Below are positions 24,793 through 32,047 of a stretch of DNA of 46,473 bases, piece after piece; positions within the stretch are counted from its first letter, which is position 1; each line of letters begins with the position of its first letter. The notes beneath the pieces were generated by a model that did not search any database, had not been told where the DNA came from, and saw only the letters and a program-made list of their open reading frames with translations. The position numbers and the translations under genes are program-made. The DNA is taken from NCBI GenBank assembly GCA_019307065.1, contig JAFDKH010000017.1:1-46473 (forward strand), written 5' to 3'. Origin of the DNA: Deltaproteobacteria bacterium. GTDB lineage: Bacteria; Myxococcota; B64-G9.

Positions 24793-25206
24793 CTAGTCAT
24801 CCCTTTTCATGGGCCTCATCAATTCCAGCCGACCGGCTATCCTCCAGGAATCAGCCGTTGTTGTGACAACATCCATGTTTAGCCGAGGTGTTTGCATCTT
24901 TTCTTCCAGCGCCAGGGCAACCGCAACCGAAGCTGCCAACTCGAGATCTTCTTTGGGCATTGTTTTTTGCAGAGGAAGTTCTCGTGCTTCTGGATGCTTC
25001 GAATCTGCAGATATGCCAAGCGGGATAGTCTGGGCTGCTTGGGTTATGGACCTAGCTCGCCGCCGCAACCTGAAATAGTGAATAGACCGATGCATGACGC
25101 TGATGAAAAAATACATACACATTAGGGCCAGAAAGACGCCACCAATTCCAACCGCGGTGACATTGCCGGCTTGGCCTTTTTCCAATAGCTCGAGGATCTG
25201 CTCCAT
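24793..25206 (-). CDS. oadG: Na+-translocating decarboxylase gamma-like subunit (OadG family)
   Basis: This 137-residue protein has one N-terminal transmembrane helix (about 17-40, GIGGVFLALMCMYFFISVMH), then a basic stretch (RLRRRARS), a Pro/Ala linker, and a C-terminal hydrophilic segment. The gamma subunit stabilises the alpha-beta complex and helps bind the metal. Family conservation is weak, and the call rests on the single-helix layout and on being directly 5' of oadB. GAGG lies seven bases before ATG 25206. A plausible promoter is at 25243-25271. The hydrophilic tail is longer than in minimal OadG proteins and includes ELAASVAVALALEEK, but no biotin-attachment MKM motif is present. Confidence 0.75.
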   Translation of the reverse strand: MEQILELLEKGQAGNVTAVGIGGVFLALMCMYFFISVMHRSIHYFRLRRRARSITQAAQTIPLGISADSKHPEARELPLQKTMPKEDLELAASVAVALALEEKMQTPRLNMDVVTTTADSWRIAGRLELMRPMKRDD

Positions 25207-25242
25207 TGACAGGCCTCAACAAAGTTTCCTAAAAACACGGCG

Positions 25243-25271
25243 AGCATAGCCAGATAGTGGTTTGAATGCAA
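25243..25271 (-). promoter_or_regulatory. Possible sigma70 promoter for oadG-oadB
   Basis: On the minus strand TTGCAT (25266-25271) and TATGCT (25243-25248) are separated by 17 bases. This gives a leader of roughly 30 bases before the ATG at 25206. The rest of the 199-base divergent gap to oah shows no other clear element except the strong AAGGAGG before oah. Confidence 0.4.
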
Positions 25272-25405
25272 GTTGGGACGCGAACCTGTCAAATAGGGGC
25301 TAAACCGCTTTCTAATCGGCGCCCAATGTTGTACGGGTGATGCTGCTTGCAATCGGGCTTTCTTTGAGCTAAATGTGCTTCAATTAGCGAACTAAGGAGG
25401 AAAAA

Positions 25406-26536
25406 ATGTCTCTCGATTGGCTACCCCGCGATGACGAAATCAAGGATCACAGTCTGTTCAAAGGTGACTATTGGGGCACCGAAGCTCCTTGTACGATGTA
25501 CGAGAAAAAGCCGTTGCTAGACTCAGACGGTAATGAAATTCCGGACTTGTACGTGTCCAAAATAACCCTGAACAATCCGGCGCAATACAATTCTTACACG
25601 ACCGAGATGGTCAAGGGGGTTATTGCCGGATTCAAGGCAGCCTCATCTGACCGGAGTGTGATAGCGGTGATTTTCACCGGAGCCGGCGACAAGGCTTTTT
25701 GCACCGGCGGAAATACGGTTGAATACTCCCAGTACTACTCGAGACGACCAAACGAATACGGCGAGTATATGGATTTGTTCAACAGCATGGTCGATACCAT
25801 TCTAGACTGTAAAAAGCCGGTCATTTGCCGAGTAAACGGTATGCGGGTTGCCGGCGGGCAAGAGATTGGAATGGCTTGCGATTTGGCTGTTGTCTCCGAT
25901 CTGGCCATTTTCGGACAAGCCGGGCCCCGGCACGGCTCGGCCCCCGTCGGGGGTTCGACTGATTTTCTACCGTGGTTTTTATCGATGGAAGACGCAATGT
26001 GGAACTGTATTTCTTGTGAGCTTTGGTCGGCCTACAAGATGAAAACCAAAGGGTTGGTGACCAAGGTTGTGCCGGTTCTCAAACAGGACGGTGAATACCT
26101 GCGCAACCCGGCGGTCTTCACGGATAGCTACATTCAGAATGGCGAAGTTGTCTATGGAGAGTTCAAGCAGGGCCAAGAAGGCAAGGCGGCCAAACAGTTG
26201 ACCAAGAGCTGCGAAATAGATTTTGAACAGCTCGACAAGGAAATCAATGGCATGATTTGGCACCTGGCCAACTTGTTCCCCGGCTGTCTGCAAATGTCAA
26301 TCGAAGAAATCAGGGCCAAGAAGAAATTTTTTTGGGATCAGTCCAAGATGTCCAATCGTCACTGGTTGAATACCAACATGATGGGAGAGGCTTTCCTTGG
26401 TTTCACTGCCTTCTCGACGCGTAAGATAACCGGAACAGACACCATCGACTTCATTAAATATCGGCAGCTTATCGCCCGAGGAGACTTGCTGGATGAGAAG
26501 CTCTTCGAGGATGTTCTCGGAAAACCGTTAAAATAG
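25406..26536 (+). CDS. oah: 6-oxocyclohex-1-ene-1-carbonyl-CoA hydrolase (BamA/Oah)
   Basis: The 376-residue protein is a crotonase-fold enzyme of the ring-opening hydrolase family used in anaerobic benzoyl-CoA degradation. It adds water and hydrolyses 6-oxocyclohex-1-ene-1-carbonyl-CoA to 3-hydroxypimelyl-CoA. The length fits known BamA/Oah proteins. Diagnostic stretches include DYWGTEAP, LNNPAQYNSYTTEMVKGVI, FTGAGDKAFCTGGNT, RVNGMRVAGGQEIGMACDL, QAGPRHGSAPVGGSTDFLP and MGEAFLGFTAFSTR. The extended C-terminal region sets it apart from ordinary enoyl-CoA hydratases. The ribosome site AAGGAGG before ATG 25406 is excellent. It reads divergently from the Na+ decarboxylase genes and abuts an exchanger gene. 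The presence of this gene is a widely used marker for anaerobic aromatic degradation. Confidence 0.93.
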   Translation: MSLDWLPRDDEIKDHSLFKGDYWGTEAPCTMYEKKPLLDSDGNEIPDLYVSKITLNNPAQYNSYTTEMVKGVIAGFKAASSDRSVIAVIFTGAGDKAFCTGGNTVEYSQYYSRRPNEYGEYMDLFNSMVDTILDCKKPVICRVNGMRVAGGQEIGMACDLAVVSDLAIFGQAGPRHGSAPVGGSTDFLPWFLSMEDAMWNCISCELWSAYKMKTKGLVTKVVPVLKQDGEYLRNPAVFTDSYIQNGEVVYGEFKQGQEGKAAKQLTKSCEIDFEQLDKEINGMIWHLANLFPGCLQMSIEEIRAKKKFFWDQSKMSNRHWLNTNMMGEAFLGFTAFSTRKITGTDTIDFIKYRQLIARGDLLDEKLFEDVLGKPLK

Positions 26537-27466
26537 ATGGCGAATGTTGTACTGAATCTTGTCCTTTTGATTCTTTCCATTTTGTTGCTGTGGAAAGGAT
26601 CCGGCTGGTTGGTTGAGAGCGCCTCCCGGATCGGGCGCAGATTCAATATGTCCGATCTGACCATCGGCCTGACTATCGTCGCCTTTGGCACTTCGGCCCC
26701 GGAATTTGCCGTAACGGTTTCAGCAGCCATCAGCGGCAAGGCTGACATCTCGGTCGGCAACATTGTCGGATCAAATATATTCAATTTGGGATTCATTCTG
26801 GGTGGCTGCGCTGTTTTCAAGGCACTCAAGACGTCGCCAAGCATAGTCTACCGGGATGGCGGGCTTTTGATCGGCACGACTTTGATGCTGACCTACATGC
26901 TGCACGATCATTACTTGTCCAGGATTGAAGGCATAATCCTTTTTACCGGTCTGATCGGTTACATCTTCATCCTGTTCAGCCAGAAGAAAACTACGGATGC
27001 TTCCGATATCCCGGCCGGGATAGCCACTTGGAAAGATGTGCCCTTGTTGCTAGTTGGCATTGCCGGGGTAGTCGGCGGTGGACACTTGCTGGTCGAGTCG
27101 TCCTCAGAACTGGCCCGCATGATGGGGTTGTCGGAATGGCTGATCGCAGTCACAATCGTTGCCGCCGGCACATCCGCGCCTGAATTCGCAACTTCGCTGA
27201 TGGCTGCCGCCAAGGGTCGCCACGGAATGTCTTTAGGCAACCTGGTGGGCAGCGATCTTTTCAATTTGCTCGGGGTACTGGGGTTGGCCGGCATTATCCG
27301 CAACATGCAGGTAGCCGAGGACTCGATGTCGAGCATCTACATGTTGGTGGGTATGTGTGTCCTGGCCGTGTTTTTTATGCGAACCGGCTGGAAAATCTCC
27401 AAGTGGGAAGGCGCCGTCCTTATCTCCGTCGGACTGGCCCGCTGGATTATTGATTTTGCCACCTAA
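26537..27466 (+). CDS. Cation/Ca2+ exchanger (CaCA family, YrbG-like)
   Basis: The 309-residue inner-membrane protein has about ten helices in two inverted halves. Each half has the alpha-repeat: ...IVAFGTSAPEFAVTVSAA... with NIVGSNIFNLG in the first, and ...IVAAGTSAPEFATSLMAA... with NLVGSDLFNLLG in the second. The GTSAPE glutamates are the ion-binding carboxylates. These proteins swap Na+ (or H+) for Ca2+. The ATG follows the oah stop with no gap, so the two are co-transcribed and probably coupled. Why an exchanger sits with a ring-opening hydrolase is not evident. With the Na+-pumping decarboxylase nearby, a Na+ circuit is a fair guess only. Confidence 0.93.
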   Translation: MANVVLNLVLLILSILLLWKGSGWLVESASRIGRRFNMSDLTIGLTIVAFGTSAPEFAVTVSAAISGKADISVGNIVGSNIFNLGFILGGCAVFKALKTSPSIVYRDGGLLIGTTLMLTYMLHDHYLSRIEGIILFTGLIGYIFILFSQKKTTDASDIPAGIATWKDVPLLLVGIAGVVGGGHLLVESSSELARMMGLSEWLIAVTIVAAGTSAPEFATSLMAAAKGRHGMSLGNLVGSDLFNLLGVLGLAGIIRNMQVAEDSMSSIYMLVGMCVLAVFFMRTGWKISKWEGAVLISVGLARWIIDFAT

Positions 27467-27485
27467 GCCGCTAAGTTGAGTGATC

Positions 27486-28415
27486 ATGCCGGGCATCGGT
27501 GTAATAAATAACCCGTATTCTCGTAAGAATAAAAAGAACCCGGACTGGATGCGCAGCCTGGGATACCTGGCCGGCACCAAGGGCGAAGCCGTAGCGACCA
27601 AACACATCGAGGATATCCATGAAATGGCCAGGATGTTCAAAGAACGCCAGATAGATATTCTGGCGATCAACGGGGGTGACGGTTCAAACAGCCTGGTGTT
27701 GACAGCCATGATTGACGAGTACGCTGATCAGAAGCTGCCGATGATAGCACTGCTGCGCGGCGGGACAATGAATATCGCCGCCAACTCTTGTGGAATCAAG
27801 GGCACCTCGGCCGGCTTGATGGTCAATCTGGTGCACAAATATCGCCAGTCCGTCCCTTTTGAAACCACCTGGCGCGACACGCTGAAAATCGAAGACCGCT
27901 ATGGTTTTTTGTTCGGAAACGGGTTTATCCAGAGCTTCTTGGAAGTCCTTTACGCCGGTGGAAAGAAGACACCCTGGACAACCGCCAAGCTGTTTGGCAA
28001 AGGAACAATCTCAACCATGATCGGGGGCTCCCTGGCCAAACGTCTGTTTGAGCGCCTGCATGCCAGAGTAACAGTTGACGGCCGGCGGTTGCCGCAAGAA
28101 TCTTTTGCTGCAATGGCGGCAGCGACCGTCGAGCAGATTGGTTTCAACTTCAAGCCTTTTCATCGATGCCAGGAAGAATCCCATTCTTTTCATTTTCTGA
28201 GTATCGTATCATCACCGGCCGCCTTCGCGGCCCGCCTGCCCAGAGTCTATTTCGGCAAGAAGATTCATGAGAAAATAATGATCGAAATGGTGGCCAAAGA
28301 AGTGCTGATTGAATCCGACAAGCCGATCAAATATACCCTGGATGGCGAGAATTATACCAGCGGTCTGCAATTGAAAATCGGGACAGGACCGCGGCTGCAG
28401 ATAATAATTCGCTAG
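27486..28415 (+). CDS. Diacylglycerol-kinase-like (lipid kinase) catalytic-domain protein
   Basis: The protein has about 309 residues starting at ATG 27486; an in-frame GTG two codons earlier is possible. The N-terminus GIGVINNPYSRKN and the nucleotide loop INGGDGS (about 63-69) match the DAGK_cat domain, followed by ALLRGGTMNIAANS, where the usual GTxNDxA has Ile in place of Asp. The C-terminal half forms the beta-sandwich seen in YegS/DgkB, ending with SDKPIKYTLDGENY, the conserved D.E of that lid. The loss of Asp in the GTxND motif may alter metal or lipid binding. It follows the exchanger by a short gap and ends the + strand run; the next gene is convergent. Confidence 0.82.
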   Translation: MPGIGVINNPYSRKNKKNPDWMRSLGYLAGTKGEAVATKHIEDIHEMARMFKERQIDILAINGGDGSNSLVLTAMIDEYADQKLPMIALLRGGTMNIAANSCGIKGTSAGLMVNLVHKYRQSVPFETTWRDTLKIEDRYGFLFGNGFIQSFLEVLYAGGKKTPWTTAKLFGKGTISTMIGGSLAKRLFERLHARVTVDGRRLPQESFAAMAAATVEQIGFNFKPFHRCQEESHSFHFLSIVSSPAAFAARLPRVYFGKKIHEKIMIEMVAKEVLIESDKPIKYTLDGENYTSGLQLKIGTGPRLQIIIR

Positions 28416-28448
28416 ACACGCAGCGTGTCGCTCGGCCCACATTGGCCG
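28415..28448. terminator. Two adjacent hairpins between convergent genes, weak terminator candidate
   Basis: GACACG/CGTGTC (28415-28429, 3-base loop) and CGGCC/GGCCG (28433-28448, 6-base loop) lie just past the lipid-kinase stop in the 89-base convergent gap. Neither is followed by a T-tract, so this is at most a weak or Rho-assisted signal. Confidence 0.25.
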
Positions 28449-28504
28449 GGCAAACAATTGGGGAACGGGTGACTGGTAGAGTTACTTGCCTTCGCGTCGA
28501 TTCG

Positions 28505-30544
28505 TCAGAAACCTATCGAATTGAAGATGAAGGGGTAGGCCACAACCACAACGCCCTTGCCCTTGGGTTTGGGGAACTTCCAGCCCTTGATTTTGGCTGA
28601 GATACACATGGCAACGGACGGAGAGGCCATTGTGTTCTTTTTTGTTTTGACCAGGCTAACCGAACCGGCTGTCGAAATGGTCCATTCCATTATTACTTTT
28701 CCGGACAGATTGGGATTAAGCAGCAGGTTTTTCTCGTAACAGTACTGAATCTGGCGCAAGTGCTGCTTAACTACCCGGGCAATGGCTTCACGACTCAGAT
28801 GACCGCGGACCACCATTCGGCGCTTGGGAGCTTTGAATACAACTCCGCTTATCTTGCGTCTTCCGGTTACTCCGCCAGCCAGAGCGCCGGGGCCGATCCC
28901 TGCCCGCCCACCGCGGCCTTTACCGCCGCGCAGGACGTCAATGCCGGATTTTACGCCGACCCCGCGACCACGAGAAACGACCACGCTCGAGGTAGGCAGT
29001 TTGGTGACTAGACCGGACACTCGGTAGCGCGAGCGGCCGCCGGGTACCCGGACAGCATCCAGGTTTGAGACTGCGGCAACAATATTGTGGCTGGATTTCT
29101 TCTGGTTCAGATTGCCCAAAGCGGCCAGCATTCCGACACCGCCGCCGCCGTTCTCTCCGCCAGCGCCTTTTTTGTTTTTGTGCTTCTTTTTCTTGGCCGG
29201 TTTCTTTTTTTCGGGCTGTTTGGGTTCGTCCTGTGGTTCTTGACTTACTTCGGGCACTTTTTCGTCTTTAGCTTCGTCTGGGGCCGGCAGCTGATCGAGG
29301 GGGATTTCGGGTTCTTCGACGGCATGATTCAGGTGGATGTCTTTGACGTCGAGCCGGGCGAAGCGATCGATGTCTGAGTCGTTGGCGGCGTTGACTCCGC
29401 GGGCCGTCAGGCTTAAAACCACAATGAAAAGAAGGTGAGCGACAAAGGCCGAGCCGAAAATTTTCAGAGCTTTAGGGTCGAACTTCTTGGTTTTAGGAGC
29501 TGGTGGGAGCTTGGGCGGATTGGCAAAACGCAGAAACGATCCGCCGCCCTCATGCACCAGATTGGCGTAATCGCCCTTGTGGAGCCTGTAGCTGTATACT
29601 TTCTGGCCTTTGCGTTGGGACTTTAGGTTTGCACTGTTCTTAAGTTCATCAAGCGATACAGTTTGTCCGGCCCTGATTACACCACCGGAGAATTCATCGG
29701 TGAACATGAGTTGGCAGGCCGATCGATCGTCATAGTGGACCAGCACGAGTTTCTTGCCAATCTTGAAGCGCTTTCCCGGCGAGACCTGTTCGAAGTGCTT
29801 GACTTGTTTGGCGGTGTTGTAGCCGATGACTTCAACGACAGGAGTAGTAGCGGTCGGAATATTTGGTTGGGCAAAGTTTTCACGAATCAAGTTGGTCAGC
29901 AGAGAGAAGGGCTCAACGAAATCCTGCTGGATTTCTTCCTCGTCATCTTCCGAGACTTCGGCTGGGGCATGTTCAAGTGCAGGTTCCGGCTCAGTGAGTT
30001 GCGGCCCGGCCTGTACGGCTTCCGGTTCAGGATCCGGCTGTGGGAGTTCTGTCGGCTCAGGCTCGACCTGAGTCGGCTCGATGAACTCCTGATCTTCGGG
30101 TTCAACCAGCATGTTTTGATCGACCGCTGTCGCTAAAACCACTTCGGTCCGGTCGGTTTGCTCGGGCTGTCGATTTTCAATACGAGTCTCCTCACGAAAA
30201 CGGCGAGCTTTATTATTTGGGCTGATTAGTTTTAGCTTGAGCGAAAAGGGGCCGACTGAGACTTCATCGCGGGGATCCACAAAGCAGCGCTCAACAGCTT
30301 CGCCATTTACGCAAGTGCCATTCGAACTACCCAGATCCTCGAGGATCATTCCATCGGAGCTTATTGTAATCAGGGCGTGAGCACGGGAGATAATCTCATC
30401 ATCGAGCTGCAGATCGGAGTCTTCGTCTCGACCAATAGTTACTTTCGCCTGGGCGAAGCACTCGGTGCCGTAAAAACGGCCATCACGAAAGATAAAAACC
30501 TGGATAACTTCGGTTCCACTGGGCCTGGAATCTCGTTGTTTCAT
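28505..30544 (-). CDS. FHA-domain protein with a transmembrane helix and AgmX/PglI-type TonB-like C-terminus
   Basis: The 679-residue protein starts at ATG 30544, where GGAGG sits eight bases upstream; the 17-residue upstream extension has no ribosome site. An FHA phosphothreonine-binding domain (about 25-110) has GRDEDSDLQLDDEIISRAHA and LGSSNGTCVNG. A long acidic Pro/Gln/Glu linker follows, then a small conserved block, a transmembrane helix (about 357-380), a KKPAKKKKHKNKK basic and Gly-rich periplasmic linker, and a C-terminal domain (about 590-679) with RQIQYCYEKNLLLNPNLSGKVIMEWTI, typical of AgmX/PglI or TonB-like C-domains. It would link a cytosolic phospho-signal to the envelope. AgmX-type proteins are linked to myxobacterial gliding motility, but a motility role here is not shown. 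Confidence 0.85.
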   Translation of the reverse strand: MKQRDSRPSGTEVIQVFIFRDGRFYGTECFAQAKVTIGRDEDSDLQLDDEIISRAHALITISSDGMILEDLGSSNGTCVNGEAVERCFVDPRDEVSVGPFSLKLKLISPNNKARRFREETRIENRQPEQTDRTEVVLATAVDQNMLVEPEDQEFIEPTQVEPEPTELPQPDPEPEAVQAGPQLTEPEPALEHAPAEVSEDDEEEIQQDFVEPFSLLTNLIRENFAQPNIPTATTPVVEVIGYNTAKQVKHFEQVSPGKRFKIGKKLVLVHYDDRSACQLMFTDEFSGGVIRAGQTVSLDELKNSANLKSQRKGQKVYSYRLHKGDYANLVHEGGGSFLRFANPPKLPPAPKTKKFDPKALKIFGSAFVAHLLFIVVLSLTARGVNAANDSDIDRFARLDVKDIHLNHAVEEPEIPLDQLPAPDEAKDEKVPEVSQEPQDEPKQPEKKKPAKKKKHKNKKGAGGENGGGGVGMLAALGNLNQKKSSHNIVAAVSNLDAVRVPGGRSRYRVSGLVTKLPTSSVVVSRGRGVGVKSGIDVLRGGKGRGGRAGIGPGALAGGVTGRRKISGVVFKAPKRRMVVRGHLSREAIARVVKQHLRQIQYCYEKNLLLNPNLSGKVIMEWTISTAGSVSLVKTKKNTMASPSVAMCISAKIKGWKFPKPKGKGVVVVAYPFIFNSIGF

Positions 30545-30642
30545 GGCGGCTTCCTCCCGAAATAGGTGTAAATTGACCGACCTATTTGGGACCACCCCCG
30601 GGACGAAAAGTTCCCAATGGTTTCTTCAATTTTAACTTGTAT

Positions 30643-31440
30643 TTATAGATGCCCCGGATACATGGCTTTCAGGGTTTTGGCGATAGTCTTAATTGCCAGT
30701 TGTCTTGGCATTAATCTGGTCATTAAAAACGTTGCCACTCGGTTTGCCCGTCCGGGAACAATGGAGGGCGCCTTGCCCAGAGAATCAAGGGCTTCTTTCA
30801 CAACGGCGGCCGGATCCATCAAAGGGGCCGAGAGAATGCCCGGATTCTCAGGATTGGTGGCTAGATAAGCCGGGGTTCGGGTTGCCCCGGCACAGCAAGC
30901 CAAAACATCTACCCCCGACGAGCGCAACTCTTCCCAGAGACTTTCGGCCAGAATCAAGTTGAAGGCTTTGCTGGCGGCATAGCTGGCAACCAGGGCAGAA
31001 CCCTGCAGACCGGACATCGACGACATGAGAATAATACCGCCCCGCCCGCGCGCCCGCATTTTCAAACCGAGCTCGTAAATAAGCAGCAGCGGAGCTCGGC
31101 AGTTTACATTGATAGTCGCTAAATGGTTCTCGAGCGGTTGATCGAGAAACGCTCCGATAATCGAATGGGCTGCATTGTAGACCAGCATACCAATTTCAAT
31201 ATCGCCGGTTTCTTTTTTGATATTGGCCAGCAGGTCATCTGCGGCCAGATCTTGAACTATCGGGCGCACCTGAATGCCGTGCCTGGAGCGCAGTTCTTTA
31301 CTAAATTTTGTAAGCAACTCGACTCGGCGCGCGATCAAAATGAGATTGAGACCCTTGTGTGCCAGCTGCCGTGCAAATTCGGCTCCGAGACCATCAGAAG
31401 CCCCAGCTATCAACGCCCATGGCCCATATTGTTTTCTCAT
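30643..31440 (-). CDS. Short-chain dehydrogenase/reductase
   Basis: The 265-residue classical SDR has the dinucleotide motif AGASDGLGAEFA (about 12-23), VYNAAHS for the NNAG-type strand, and the catalytic Ser...YAASK (Ser at SSMSGLQG, Tyr/Lys in SYAASKAFN). An Arg-rich segment after beta-2 (IARRVELL) favours NADP(H). The substrate is unknown; relatives act on acyl-CoA, steroid or fatty ketones. It is divergent from the MarR gene across a 151-base gap, and AAAGG lies close to ATG 31440. A shared control region with the MarR-dehydratase operon is likely, making a role in the same acyl-CoA pathway reasonable but inferred. Confidence 0.88.
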   Translation of the reverse strand: MRKQYGPWALIAGASDGLGAEFARQLAHKGLNLILIARRVELLTKFSKELRSRHGIQVRPIVQDLAADDLLANIKKETGDIEIGMLVYNAAHSIIGAFLDQPLENHLATINVNCRAPLLLIYELGLKMRARGRGGIILMSSMSGLQGSALVASYAASKAFNLILAESLWEELRSSGVDVLACCAGATRTPAYLATNPENPGILSAPLMDPAAVVKEALDSLGKAPSIVPGRANRVATFLMTRLMPRQLAIKTIAKTLKAMYPGHL

Positions 31441-31533
31441 GCAATAACCTTTCCCCTAGAGTTCTAACGGCCCAGAAGATATGAGTTATTATTCTTAAAA
31501 ACCAGACAAAAATACTACCCTTGCAGAAAATAC

Positions 31534-31561
31534 TTGACAGTATAGTACGCATACGTATAAT
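31534..31561 (+). promoter_or_regulatory. Near-consensus sigma70 promoter for the marR-dehydratase operon
   Basis: Full consensus TTGACA (31534-31539) and TATAAT (31556-31561) are separated by 16 bases. Transcription should begin near 31568, about 24 bases before the preferred marR start ATG 31592. Such strength usually implies tight repression, and a palindrome covers the spacer and the -10. Confidence 0.75.
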
Positions 31562-31564
31562 ACT
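31539..31564. promoter_or_regulatory. Imperfect palindrome covering the -10, likely MarR operator
   Basis: Two 11-base arms, AGTATAGTACG (31539-31549) and CGTATAATACT (31554-31564), match at nine of eleven positions around the 4-base centre CATA. Size and location fit autoregulation by the MarR protein encoded immediately downstream, blocking RNA polymerase at the -10. Confidence 0.6.
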
Positions 31565-31591
31565 TTGAAGAAATTAACGGAGAACTTCAAA

Positions 31592-32047
31592 ATGGTAAAC
31601 CTGACCGAAATCAAGGAATGTCCCTATTATTTGATAACCAGAGCCAGCCTGGTGATTACCGCGCACCTCAAGCGCGAGCTGGCCTCTGCCGGGGTCGGCA
31701 TGGCCCGGCCGGCTTATCTAGGCGTATTGATGAGTCTGTGGCATGAGGATGGCTTAAAAACGGTCGATTTAGGGCGCCGGGCCGGCCTGGAACCTTCATC
31801 GATGACTGGCTTGCTCGACCGGATGGAACGCGATTGCCTGGTGACCCGCCAGGCGGACCCCGATGATCGCAGGGCTCATCTCATTTACCTTACCCAACAA
31901 GGCCAGCAGGTCAAAGAGCCTTCGCTGGCCGTCGTAGACCGAACCTTGAACTTTATTTTTGAAGGTGTGTCCGATGAAGATCAGGAACGTATAAAAAAGA
32001 TATTGCGGCACATGCTGGCTAACACACACAGGCAGGACAAACCATGA
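31592..32047 (+). CDS. MarR-family transcriptional regulator
   Basis: The 151-residue winged-helix protein starts at ATG 31592 with GGAG ten bases upstream; an in-frame TTG nine codons earlier has no support. The DNA-binding core is visible: LKTVDLGRRAGLEPSSMTGLLDRMERDCLVTRQADPDDRRAHLIYLTQQG, where DPDDRRA is the typical wing. Flanking helices give the dimer interface. MarR proteins are usually repressors released by small aromatic or acyl-CoA ligands; BadR, which controls benzoate degradation in Rhodopseudomonas, is one. The stop overlaps the next start, so the regulator heads the dehydratase operon and presumably binds the palindrome in its own promoter. Confidence 0.92.
   Translation: MVNLTEIKECPYYLITRASLVITAHLKRELASAGVGMARPAYLGVLMSLWHEDGLKTVDLGRRAGLEPSSMTGLLDRMERDCLVTRQADPDDRRAHLIYLTQQGQQVKEPSLAVVDRTLNFIFEGVSDEDQERIKKILRHMLANTHRQDKP

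Noticed and set aside
28415..28448. Classical Rho-independent terminator
   Set aside because: Two hairpins are visible but neither has a T-tract, so it is listed only as a weak candidate.
29087..29377. Hydrophobic open frame opposite the FHA protein linker
   Set aside because: It is the complement of the Lys/Pro/Glu-rich linker of the minus-strand FHA gene, which produces Phe/Leu-rich antisense frames; no ribosome site or family match.
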